The notes under the pieces: model-generated | Seen by the model: only the letters and a program-made list of their open reading frames with translations | The model's database searches: none | What the model was told of the DNA's origin: nothing | Made by a program: the position numbers and the translations under genes | Origin: Spirochaetales bacterium | GTDB lineage: Bacteria; Spirochaetota; Spirochaetia; ARS1246 | Assembly: GCA_016930115.1 (NCBI GenBank) | Contig: JAFGHN010000123.1 | Location: forward strand, 1-22,638 | Reading direction: 5' to 3' | Length of the DNA stretch: 22,638 nucleotides | Shown here: positions 6,631 to 13,583 of the stretch, piece by piece | Numbering within the stretch: the first letter of the stretch is position 1 | Layout: the number at the start of each line of letters is the position of its first letter

Positions 6631-6849
6631 GTGGCGAAAGAAGAAGCGATAGAAGTTGAAGGCGTAGTAAGAGAGTCATTGCCCAATACCATGTTTCGCG
6701 TGGAGCTGAAAAACGGACACGTGATTCTGGCCCATCTCTCCGGCAAAATGCGCAAACATTACATCCGTATTGTTCCCGGGGACAAGGTCCGGGTTGCTCT
6801 TTCGCCTTATGATCTGAGTCGCGGCAGAATTATCTACCGTGAGCGCTGA
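6631..6849 (+). CDS. infA: Translation initiation factor IF-1
   Basis: From the GTG at 6631 the protein is 72 residues, exactly the usual IF-1 length. It reads through the family signature: AKEEAIEVEGVVRESLPNTM at the N-terminus, then FRVELKNGHVILAHLSGKMR, RIVPGDKVRV and the closing SPYDLSRGRIIYR. IF-1 is an OB-fold protein that binds the 30S A site during initiation. The longer reading frame from the ATG at 6601 would add 10 residues absent from the family. Promoter and ribosome-site positions both reject that start. It is divergent from the dksA-like gene. Its last 16 bases overlap the 3' end of the smr gene on the opposite strand. Confidence 0.96.
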   Translation: MAKEEAIEVEGVVRESLPNTMFRVELKNGHVILAHLSGKMRKHYIRIVPGDKVRVALSPYDLSRGRIIYRER

Positions 6850-7307
6850 CGAAGAATCACCCACCTCGCACCGCGGCCTCCCTCTTTTCCCCTGGACAAT
6901 CCATTCTCTCCGGCCAACGGATGCCTGCTTACACAATCGGCGGCCACTTTTGAGAGGACACCGCCGCCGGGCGAATGATTCCCTTTCCCGTGCACGATAA
7001 TCACCTTGCGGAATCCCGTATCGACGGATTCCTCAATGAACCGGTTGATTTTCCAGACGGCTTCTTCGGCCGTAAGGCCGTGCAAGTCGAGAGTGGCTTG
7101 CGGTTCCATTGCCAGGAGCTCTTTCCTCGTTTCAGCTTTCCTGCGAACATCATCAAAGACCGCGCCCTCTTTTTCCCATACCGTCCTTGAAGGGGGATAA
7201 AGGTCCAGCCATTCGTCCATCCGGCGCTTGCTTTTGCCGCCTCCGGGGGAGCTCTGTATGCGGCCTCTGCCGTCGTCGCGGGCATCTCTATCCGTACGTT
7301 TCTTCAT
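6834..7307 (-). CDS. Smr-domain protein
   Basis: This 157-residue protein has a basic, probably disordered N-terminus (residues 1-30, many Lys, Arg and Gly). A C-terminal Smr domain of the MutS2 type follows, with LDLHG at 73-77, HGKGNHS at 106-112 and GGRGARWVIL at 143-152. Stand-alone Smr domains are nucleic-acid-binding and often nucleolytic; the LDxH and HGxG motifs present here are the ones linked to that activity. Its substrate is unknown. It starts 6 bp after batD, with GAGAGG as ribosome site inside the gap and batD end, so it is the last gene of the moxR-bat operon. Its 3' end overlaps infA tail-to-tail by 16 bp, leaving no room for a terminator. Confidence 0.88.
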   Translation of the reverse strand: MKKRTDRDARDDGRGRIQSSPGGGKSKRRMDEWLDLYPPSRTVWEKEGAVFDDVRRKAETRKELLAMEPQATLDLHGLTAEEAVWKINRFIEESVDTGFRKVIIVHGKGNHSPGGGVLSKVAADCVSRHPLAGENGLSRGKEGGRGARWVILRQRSR

Positions 7308-7313
7308 CGCCTC

Positions 7314-9320
7314 TCACTCCCATCCGGCATCAGGAAGCAAGTTGGCCTGTTCCACCCACCCCGTCAGCCCATGAGCGGTCCGCACCAGGCAGAAATCCCC
7401 GCTGCTGTCGAGGATAAGAAGCGAGTATCCCGGCGGGAGATCGAGCCATACACCGGCATCGGTGCTTGGTATCTTTCGCACCGCCGCCGGCGATCCATGT
7501 ATGATGGCCGCGGTTTTGCTGTTCTCTATCGCGGTAAACACCAGTCCGCCGCATGATCCAAGGGCAAGCAGTACGCCGAGCAGAAACAGCACGATATAGT
7601 AACCCTTCCGCTTCACCAGATACACGGTGGCGGCAACAAAAGCGGTCGAAAGTAAGATAACCATTGCATAGAAAAATATGTCAGGATGAATCAGGACCGC
7701 GGGGGACACAGGTTCATCAAGTTGCATCCTTCCGTTGATCCAGCCCAGGAATTCGCGGTAGTCCGGCGACATCGGATCGAGCCGGATCGCTCTACGCGCA
7801 TAATGTATCGCCTCATCGTACTCTTCAAGTTGGTAGTAAGTAAGGGAAAGCGCAAAGGCCAGACCGGCGTTCTCGCCATCGCGGTGAAAACAAGCCGAAA
7901 AACCATCCCGCGCGGCGGCGAAATCACGTTCTTCATAGGCACTCACCGCGGGCGCGAGCTCAGGGCAGGTGGAATCCGCTACGTCGCCGGCGCCCAACAG
8001 AAGAAATACCATAGAAACGAACACGACCCGGGTTCGCTTGAGAATGTACAGCACAACAAACACCAGCGGAGCCGGGAGGAGCCAGAGATAGTTGAGTGGG
8101 ACCTTATACGCTCCCCACGCGGCAGCTGTGGCAAGCTTTTCGTAGGAAGGGAGCGTGAAAGGAAACACTTCGCCCGTTTCGGACACGGATTGAGATCCAG
8201 GTCTGAAAGTAACCTCGATCATGCCGCCTCGCGCGGTTTCGGCGGTTTGGGAGTCAGGATTAAAGAAAAGAAAATCGGGAACCATGATTCCGAAGGTGCC
8301 CGCTTTGTCGGAAAAAAAAGAGAAATCGGCCCGTCGCGTCCCCTGATATCCTGACAACGCCGGCGCGGCCTCCAGCGTCTCCACCACATCTGTTTGTACA
8401 AGATCACCAAGCTGCGGCTGCGGCATGGTAAAATAGCCGATGTTGCCGGTTCCTTCCACCTGAATCGACAGAACCGCGACCCCGCTGGCATCAAGAGTCG
8501 ACCTGTCCAACCAGTAGGAGTATGAATAAATGCCGACGGCGCCGCTATCGCCAACCGCGGGTGGAAGCGGCCGTACGTCGACGCGAACCGTGGGAGAGAC
8601 CGCGGTCTCGCCAAGCGCCTCTACTTCCGCGGCAGCCAGAAAGATCCGTCCGGATTGAGACGGTGTAAACATGAACGAAGCCACAGGCACGTTGTAAAGG
8701 TTCTTCCCGCCGGCCGGGATAGTCTCTATTTCTCTTATCCCATGAACCTCATCGAAAAAGGCGCCCTTTGGCGGTTCCGTTCTGTAATTCTCGATCAAGG
8801 GAATCTCCTTGAGCTCGAGCAATCTCAAAGAAACAGGAACGCTCTGCCCGACATAAACGGGACGATCAGGTACTTCCCATTCCGCCTTGAGCGGCATATA
8901 GAGAACCCGGTTTCTGTAGTTACCCAACTCCAGTATCTCGGTGTCGGTTTCAAGCTTTTGTGTTCCCACGGTGACTATGAACGGCTTGATGATGTACCTT
9001 CCCGTTTCTTCACCTCGCAGCCGGTAAGAAATCCTGGTGCGGAAGTCCCCTTCGTAGGCGACTTTGTCTATCTTCGGGCCGCTTGTAATCTGCAGTTCCT
9101 TTGGAAGCGGAGGGGAAATCACGGAGACCGTGGAAGAGTCCGCGGTATTCACGAAGATGTTCACGTAAATCTGGTCTTTTACCGCTGCGGGGTTATTGCT
9201 TATCTCGTACTCGAGCCGTAACTCTTGGGCGATAAGTTGTGCCGGCGTGAGAAGGAGAAGTACAAGAACTACAAATCCCTGGGCAGCGGTTCGTATTCCA
9301 AAACTTCCGTGGATTCCCAT
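7314..9320 (-). CDS. batD: BatD-like protein fused to BatE-like TPR and SH3 regions
   Basis: This 668-residue protein starts with a signal peptide (about 1-32). A beta-sandwich region typical of BatD follows (about 33-380), including EYEISNNPAAVKDQIYVNI and, later, VEGTGNIGYFTMPQPQL, a segment characteristic of BatD repeats. Two membrane helices lie at about 411-428 and 431-446, with one or two TPR units between 455 and 525 (YYQLEEYDEAIHYARRAIRL). Two more helices (548-569, 573-597) and an SH3-like domain (about 602-664, ending GLTGWVEQANLL) follow. The TPR plus SH3 arrangement is what BatE carries as a separate protein elsewhere, so this is best read as a BatD-BatE fusion. The ATG follows a strong AAGGAGAGG. 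The gene overlaps the upstream TPR lipoprotein gene by 52 bp. Confidence 0.82.
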   Translation of the reverse strand: MGIHGSFGIRTAAQGFVVLVLLLLTPAQLIAQELRLEYEISNNPAAVKDQIYVNIFVNTADSSTVSVISPPLPKELQITSGPKIDKVAYEGDFRTRISYRLRGEETGRYIIKPFIVTVGTQKLETDTEILELGNYRNRVLYMPLKAEWEVPDRPVYVGQSVPVSLRLLELKEIPLIENYRTEPPKGAFFDEVHGIREIETIPAGGKNLYNVPVASFMFTPSQSGRIFLAAAEVEALGETAVSPTVRVDVRPLPPAVGDSGAVGIYSYSYWLDRSTLDASGVAVLSIQVEGTGNIGYFTMPQPQLGDLVQTDVVETLEAAPALSGYQGTRRADFSFFSDKAGTFGIMVPDFLFFNPDSQTAETARGGMIEVTFRPGSQSVSETGEVFPFTLPSYEKLATAAAWGAYKVPLNYLWLLPAPLVFVVLYILKRTRVVFVSMVFLLLGAGDVADSTCPELAPAVSAYEERDFAAARDGFSACFHRDGENAGLAFALSLTYYQLEEYDEAIHYARRAIRLDPMSPDYREFLGWINGRMQLDEPVSPAVLIHPDIFFYAMVILLSTAFVAATVYLVKRKGYYIVLFLLGVLLALGSCGGLVFTAIENSKTAAIIHGSPAAVRKIPSTDAGVWLDLPPGYSLLILDSSGDFCLVRTAHGLTGWVEQANLLPDAGWE

Positions 9321-9847
9321 ACCTCTCCTTCCATTTTTTTGAGGTAGTTCATGATCAGGTCGACCTCAGCGCGTCCTTCTCTCGGCACCTGCGGAGAAAT
9401 CACCGTTTGTGATTCTCTCTTACGCACTTCCATCTTCTCCATGGTGAGCTCCAGGTTAATCTTGGCCTCGATGCCTGTAGGCTCTATCTCAAGCGCGTTT
9501 CTGAACTTTTCATAAGCTTCCGCGTATTCCCCACGCTCATAGAGCAGGACCCCGTGGTTAAAGAAAACCCGGTAAGCGAGCTCCTGGTCCGCCGTGCCTT
9601 CGGCGATCTGCCACTCGCTCTCGGCAGCGGAAACTTCGCCAAGAGCGTAATACACCGTACCCAGATTAAAGGCAATCTGCAGCCCGCTATCTGCAGACCC
9701 GCTCGCTTCGATATATGCTATATTCGCCCGCTGATAGTCGCCGTTTGCGTACGCCCTGGCGCCCTGGGCTACGTGATAATAAGATCCAAACCTGGAGCAC
9801 CCGGCCAGGAGCGCCGGTATAAAGATAATACACACGATCTTTCTCAA
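9269..9847 (-). CDS. TPR-containing lipoprotein of the bat cluster, TTG start
   Basis: I place the start at a TTG whose last two bases are shared with the batB stop (TTGA, 9847-9844). GGAGGGG lies six bases upstream. This gives a 192-residue protein opening MRKIVCIIFIPALLAGC, a textbook lipoprotein signal with the acylated Cys at residue 17. The ATG at 9862 is possible but has no ribosome site and spoils the signal peptide. The mature part has about three TPR-like helical pairs, including ARAYANGDYQRANIAYIEAS, NLGTVYYALGEVSAAES and GVLLYERGEYAEAYEKFRNA. A charged tail ends in PLPRDL. It is likely a periplasmic scaffold for the BatA/BatB/BatD machine. Position matches BatC/BatE-type TPR proteins of other bat operons. 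Confidence 0.85.
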   Translation of the reverse strand: MRKIVCIIFIPALLAGCSRFGSYYHVAQGARAYANGDYQRANIAYIEASGSADSGLQIAFNLGTVYYALGEVSAAESEWQIAEGTADQELAYRVFFNHGVLLYERGEYAEAYEKFRNALEIEPTGIEAKINLELTMEKMEVRKRESQTVISPQVPREGRAEVDLIMNYLKKMEGEVWESTEVLEYEPLPRDL

Positions 9848-10827
9848 AACATGCCCCTCCATCGTACGGATCTGACCGCAAGAGAAGCCGCCAGGCTCAA
9901 CAACGCCAGACCGAGAAAAAAGCGGAATCGATCTATCGACTCGAATTCGTAACCCCACCGTGTATTACCTGCGCGTCCTGAAATATGCTCAAGGAGAAGT
10001 TCCCGGACGCCTGATTCGGCGACCATAAGAACCGTTCCGCCGGTTTCGGCGCCCAGTTTTTTCAGAATATCCGGACGGAATTCCGTTGTCAGCACGTTTC
10101 CATCAATGTCCGTCAGAAAGGAACCGTCCCCCAGCGGCACTTTTGCAGGCCCCGGCTCACCTACCCCGACAATGACCAAGGAGACGTTTTCTTCTTTGAA
10201 CCTCCTTGCCAGCTTGAGCGGATCCCCGCTCAAAAACTCACCGTCGGTAAAAAGGACCATGATTCTGCGGGATTCGAATATATCCGAGTAAGAATGGAGT
10301 CCTTCCAGGAGCCCCGCTTCGATGTTCGTTCCGGGAGTGGTGACGAGCTGCGGATGAAGCGAGGAAAGCAGGTTATCAAGGGCTATGACATCTTCCGTGG
10401 CAGGCAACAGCAACGTCGCCTGCCCCTTGAAACCCACCACCGCGATTCTTGCGCCCGGGGAGGCTTGCGCGATCTCTTTGGCGAGCACCGCCGAGCGTTT
10501 TATCCGGGAAGGGACGATATCCTCTGCGAGCATGCTATTCGAAAGATCGATGACGAAGACTATCTCCGCGCCGGACCGTTCGTCCGGCACGGGCCGGTTG
10601 CCCCACCGGAAGCCGGCCGCGGCCATAGTTGCAAGCATTATGAAAAGAACAAAAAAGAGTGAGGAAAAAAAGAATTTAACCAGATAGACGTTTGCAAAAT
10701 CCACCTTCAGCCAGTTACCGCTCAAATTCTGCAAATCTCTACGACCGCTCGAGTAACACCGCCAGAGTATGAGAACCACAGGAATCACGCTGAAGGCGAT
10801 AAGGAGGAGATGAGGCCTGTCGCTCAT
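9844..10827 (-). CDS. batB: BatB, membrane-anchored VWA-domain protein
   Basis: This 327-residue protein begins at the ATG at 10827, preceded by AGGAGGTG and overlapping the batA stop as ATGA. Membrane helices lie at about 6-23, 52-72 and near the C-terminus (FFLGLALLSLAASLAV). Between them is a VWA domain with a complete metal-ion-dependent adhesion site: DLSNS (Asp94, Ser96, Ser98), Thr167 in TPGTNIEAGL and Asp195 in LFTDGE. A complete site means it should bind a divalent metal and a ligand or partner. The VWA domain faces the periplasm if helices 2 and 3 flank it in the usual way. It pairs with BatA, encoded just upstream. A longer reading frame starting at 10884 lacks a ribosome site. Confidence 0.9.
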   Translation of the reverse strand: MSDRPHLLLIAFSVIPVVLILWRCYSSGRRDLQNLSGNWLKVDFANVYLVKFFFSSLFFVLFIMLATMAAAGFRWGNRPVPDERSGAEIVFVIDLSNSMLAEDIVPSRIKRSAVLAKEIAQASPGARIAVVGFKGQATLLLPATEDVIALDNLLSSLHPQLVTTPGTNIEAGLLEGLHSYSDIFESRRIMVLFTDGEFLSGDPLKLARRFKEENVSLVIVGVGEPGPAKVPLGDGSFLTDIDGNVLTTEFRPDILKKLGAETGGTVLMVAESGVRELLLEHISGRAGNTRWGYEFESIDRFRFFLGLALLSLAASLAVRSVRWRGMF

Positions 10828-11828
10828 GAGAACACCTCCTTGTACAGCCCCTTCCGGATAAGGAACTCCAAAAAGACGCAACACAATCCGGCAAGGATAA
10901 AAACATGATACCTGCGCTCAATTCTGATCAGCGTTTTTGACCGTTTTTCGCCGGTTTCCAGAGAATCGATGGTGCGAAATACCGAAGCGAGGGCTCCGGG
11001 GCTCTTTGCCGAGAAGTATCTGCCGCCGGCGGTTTCAGCGATCCGGGCGAGCAACGCTTCATCAAACCTGCTGTTCCACCGGCCCTGGGTCACCTTTCCT
11101 GTCTGCGAGTCCTTTAGCTCGATAGTGACCTCACCCTGCGAACCGATACCGATGACGTATATGCGAATCCCGATACTCGCGGCGATTGCCGCCGCAGACT
11201 CCGGCTGTATTTCTCCGGTGTTATTTTCTCCATCAGTCAGGAGCACAATGATACCCCGTTCAGCACTGCTTCTTTCAAGGTGGAGCGCCGCTACTGCAAT
11301 CCCCATACCGATCGCTGTACCCTCACCCAGGTTCATGATTGAAAGAGAATCGAGCCGGTCGAGGAAGGCCTGTCTGTCAACCGTCGGAGGAACCCGCAGG
11401 GCGGCTTCCGTGCTGAAACTCACCAGCCCGACTGCGTCGTTTTCCCGTTTTGAGAGAAAATCCCTGATTACCTGCTTTGCTGTCTCAAAACGGTTGTAGG
11501 GCTGAAAGTCCTGAGCAGCCATGCTCGGCGACTCATCGAGGACGATCATAATGTCGAGTCCCCTGGCGAGATAAAGCCGCTCGCGGAATGATTTGCCCGG
11601 CCCGGCCAGCGCGATGATGAATAAGACCACGCCTGTCCAGAAGCTTGTTTCGGCCACAAAGAGAAGAACACGCATAAAACGGTTGGGCACGTTCAGCCGC
11701 GCGCCCCGCCACAGAGAGATTGAAAACGGGAGCCTGCCCCCCCTGTGTCTGTAGAAATGCCTGAAGTATATTCCCGCCGGAAGGATAAGGAGCAAAAGAA
11801 GGAATCCCGGCTGCTCAAGGGTCCACAT
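10824..11828 (-). CDS. batA: BatA, membrane-anchored VWA-domain protein
   Basis: This 334-residue protein has helices at about 7-24 and 57-77 and near the C-terminus (about 307-325), enclosing a VWA domain. The MIDAS residues are all present: Asp98, Ser100 and Ser102 in LDESPSM, Thr171 in GEGTAIGMGI and Asp199 in LLTDGENN. The N-terminal Aerotolerance-regulator-like segment (WTLEQPGFLLLLLILP) is typical of BatA. The ATG at 11828 follows AGAGGTGA and overlaps the end of the 297-aa gene by 14 bp. It is the partner of BatB. As I recall, Borrelia BB0172 in the same position is a VWA protein reported to bind host integrin, but nothing here implies a host. Confidence 0.9.
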   Translation of the reverse strand: MWTLEQPGFLLLLLILPAGIYFRHFYRHRGGRLPFSISLWRGARLNVPNRFMRVLLFVAETSFWTGVVLFIIALAGPGKSFRERLYLARGLDIMIVLDESPSMAAQDFQPYNRFETAKQVIRDFLSKRENDAVGLVSFSTEAALRVPPTVDRQAFLDRLDSLSIMNLGEGTAIGMGIAVAALHLERSSAERGIIVLLTDGENNTGEIQPESAAAIAASIGIRIYVIGIGSQGEVTIELKDSQTGKVTQGRWNSRFDEALLARIAETAGGRYFSAKSPGALASVFRTIDSLETGEKRSKTLIRIERRYHVFILAGLCCVFLEFLIRKGLYKEVFS

Positions 11829-12708
11829 GTCCGGTCACCTCTGTTTTCCACTCTTCAATCGCTGCTGCAACATTGCGCACTTTTTCGATGTCGCGCTGCC
11901 GCGTCCTCCCTTTCATGCCCCGGCCTCCGAATTTCACCTCGTCAAAACGGGATAGATCCGCTCTTATGTTCTCTACAGGCAAAACGCCCTTCAGTTTTTC
12001 CGCAAGATCGGCGGCAAGCTCGCTTGCCGTGTGTGCGGCAAGCTCAACGTCGAGTCTACTCGAGAGGTACTTTCGGAATATCGCGGTTAGTTTGATATAA
12101 AAATCCCTGCTGCTGTCAGCGTGAGAAGGGTCCTGCAATTTTTCGAGCTCGAGCTTCAACTCTCTGTAGGGTCTCCGCTCATCCAATGCGGCAAGCAGGT
12201 GCTTCACGAACCTTCTCAGCCACAGTACGGCAAATACGATCAAGGGCGGCACGATCAGCATGCCGCCGACAGCGAGAGCAAGGAGTAACCTGGTCCCGGG
12301 GAGTAACACCGGGCCGAAGGCCTCCACGATGGTGGTGTCGTCTTCTCCAAGAATCGAGGCGGCGCCTATCTGGACACCGCTCAGCGTTATGTCGCCGAGC
12401 TCGAGGGGCGGCAGCTCGCCGCTCCCGGTTTTGTAGGTAGAAAAGGAAATCCGTATATCATATTCGCCGGCGATAGGGATAATTCGGACATCCCGGATAT
12501 GAACATGCTCAGGCGCCGGCAGTTCGGAAGGTTCGGCGGGGAAAAGCCCGTCGTTGACAGACAGCCGTATCCTCGCTTCCACCTCGTCGCCCACATAATA
12601 AACCGGCGGGAGAAAGTAAACCCGGCTGATCGTGTAATTCTCCTCCGCAGCGACGGCAGCAGACTGCAGCGCGAGGATCAGGCAGCACAATGCGTATCTG
12701 GCGCTCAT
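11815..12708 (-). CDS. Signal-peptide, single-helix membrane protein of the bat cluster, unknown function
   Basis: This 297-residue protein has a signal peptide (about 1-21) and a short beta-type extracytoplasmic region (about 22-135). A membrane helix follows (about 139-165, ending in WLRR). The cytoplasmic tail has charged helices (RRPYRELKLELEKLQ, RDFYIKLTAIFRKYLSSRL) and ends in EEWKTEVTGHVDP. This layout resembles the DUF4381-type and BatD-C-terminal proteins found between DUF58 and batA in other operons. No family signature is certain. The tail lies on the same side as MoxR and DUF58, so it could connect those cytoplasmic partners to the periplasmic machine; that is inference. The gene starts 2 bp after the DUF58 stop with only a weak ribosome site and overlaps batA by 14 bp. 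Confidence 0.8.
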   Translation of the reverse strand: MSARYALCCLILALQSAAVAAEENYTISRVYFLPPVYYVGDEVEARIRLSVNDGLFPAEPSELPAPEHVHIRDVRIIPIAGEYDIRISFSTYKTGSGELPPLELGDITLSGVQIGAASILGEDDTTIVEAFGPVLLPGTRLLLALAVGGMLIVPPLIVFAVLWLRRFVKHLLAALDERRPYRELKLELEKLQDPSHADSSRDFYIKLTAIFRKYLSSRLDVELAAHTASELAADLAEKLKGVLPVENIRADLSRFDEVKFGGRGMKGRTRQRDIEKVRNVAAAIEEWKTEVTGHVDP

Positions 12709-12710
12709 GG

Positions 12711-13583
12711 CTATCCGGTCTTCCGTCGGGTAAAGAAACGAATGAGGCTCTGGGCAGGATCCTCATCGGTCCCGATGATAAGCGGGCTGATACCCCGTCT
12801 GCGGCAATTCCTTAACCAAAGAGCATGCTCCATCTCCCAGAACTCGCGGTACTCCCGTTGAAACCCACTCGATCTGCCCAGCGCAAGCTGCCGGTGAGGT
12901 TCCTCCGGATCGACAAGCTCGATCAGTCCGGTTCTTGGGAACTTGCGGTCCGCCGGATCGAGTATTTTTACGGCGATCACGTCGTGCTTTCTCGACAGGA
13001 GCGTCAATTCCTTGAGATTGGTTTCCATCCTGAAATCGGAGACTATTACGCAGATACCCCGTCTGTTCTGTGATTCCTGCACGATCCTGCACGCGAGCGC
13101 AAGATTTGAGCCCGTCCCCGCCGGCTCGAGAGTCGCCATGTCACGAACCAGTCTCGATGCGTGCGTCATGCCTTTACGTGGCGTGACGAGCTTTTCTATC
13201 CGGTCGCTGAAGAAGAGCGCCCCCACCCGGTCGTTGTTATGAACGGCGGCGAGCGCAAAGAGCGCGGATACGACATTTCCCGCATCGGCCTTTCTCATTT
13301 CCGCCGTGCCGGCAGCCATTGAGGCTGAGACGTCGATGATGAGAAAAAGCGCAATCTCACGTTCCTCTCTGAAGGTTTTCGTATATGGAGACGCCATCCG
13401 GGAGCTCACGTTCCAATCGATGTTCCTCGCATCGTCGGAATCGGTGTATTCCCTCACCTCGTCGAATTCGATCCCCGGTCCCTTGAAAACGGTTCGGTAA
13501 TTGCCGGAAAGCAATCCTTCGAGCAGCCTCGAAGACACAAGGTGAAGGGACTTTGCTTTTGACAGCAGATTGATCGTGTCCAT
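12711..13583 (-). CDS. DUF58 family protein with degenerate VWA fold
   Basis: This 290-residue cytoplasmic protein carries the DUF58 signature GIEFDEVREYTDSDDARNID (37-56), followed by W57 and the conserved YTKTFREER segment. A VWA-like fold follows, with DVSAS (Asp84, Ser86, Ser88) as metal site and IVSDFRM as later motif. DUF58 proteins are almost always encoded next to MoxR ATPases and are thought to be their adaptor or substrate in metal insertion or chaperone roles. Here the ATG overlaps the moxR stop by one base (TAATG), so translation is coupled. There is no membrane helix. The family is certain; the biochemical role is not known. Confidence 0.92.
   Translation of the reverse strand: MDTINLLSKAKSLHLVSSRLLEGLLSGNYRTVFKGPGIEFDEVREYTDSDDARNIDWNVSSRMASPYTKTFREEREIALFLIIDVSASMAAGTAEMRKADAGNVVSALFALAAVHNNDRVGALFFSDRIEKLVTPRKGMTHASRLVRDMATLEPAGTGSNLALACRIVQESQNRRGICVIVSDFRMETNLKELTLLSRKHDVIAVKILDPADRKFPRTGLIELVDPEEPHRQLALGRSSGFQREYREFWEMEHALWLRNCRRRGISPLIIGTDEDPAQSLIRFFTRRKTG

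Noticed and set aside
7686..8354. A 222-codon plus-strand frame inside batD
   Set aside because: It is very basic, has no recognisable domain, and lies opposite a recognisable BatD/TPR region.
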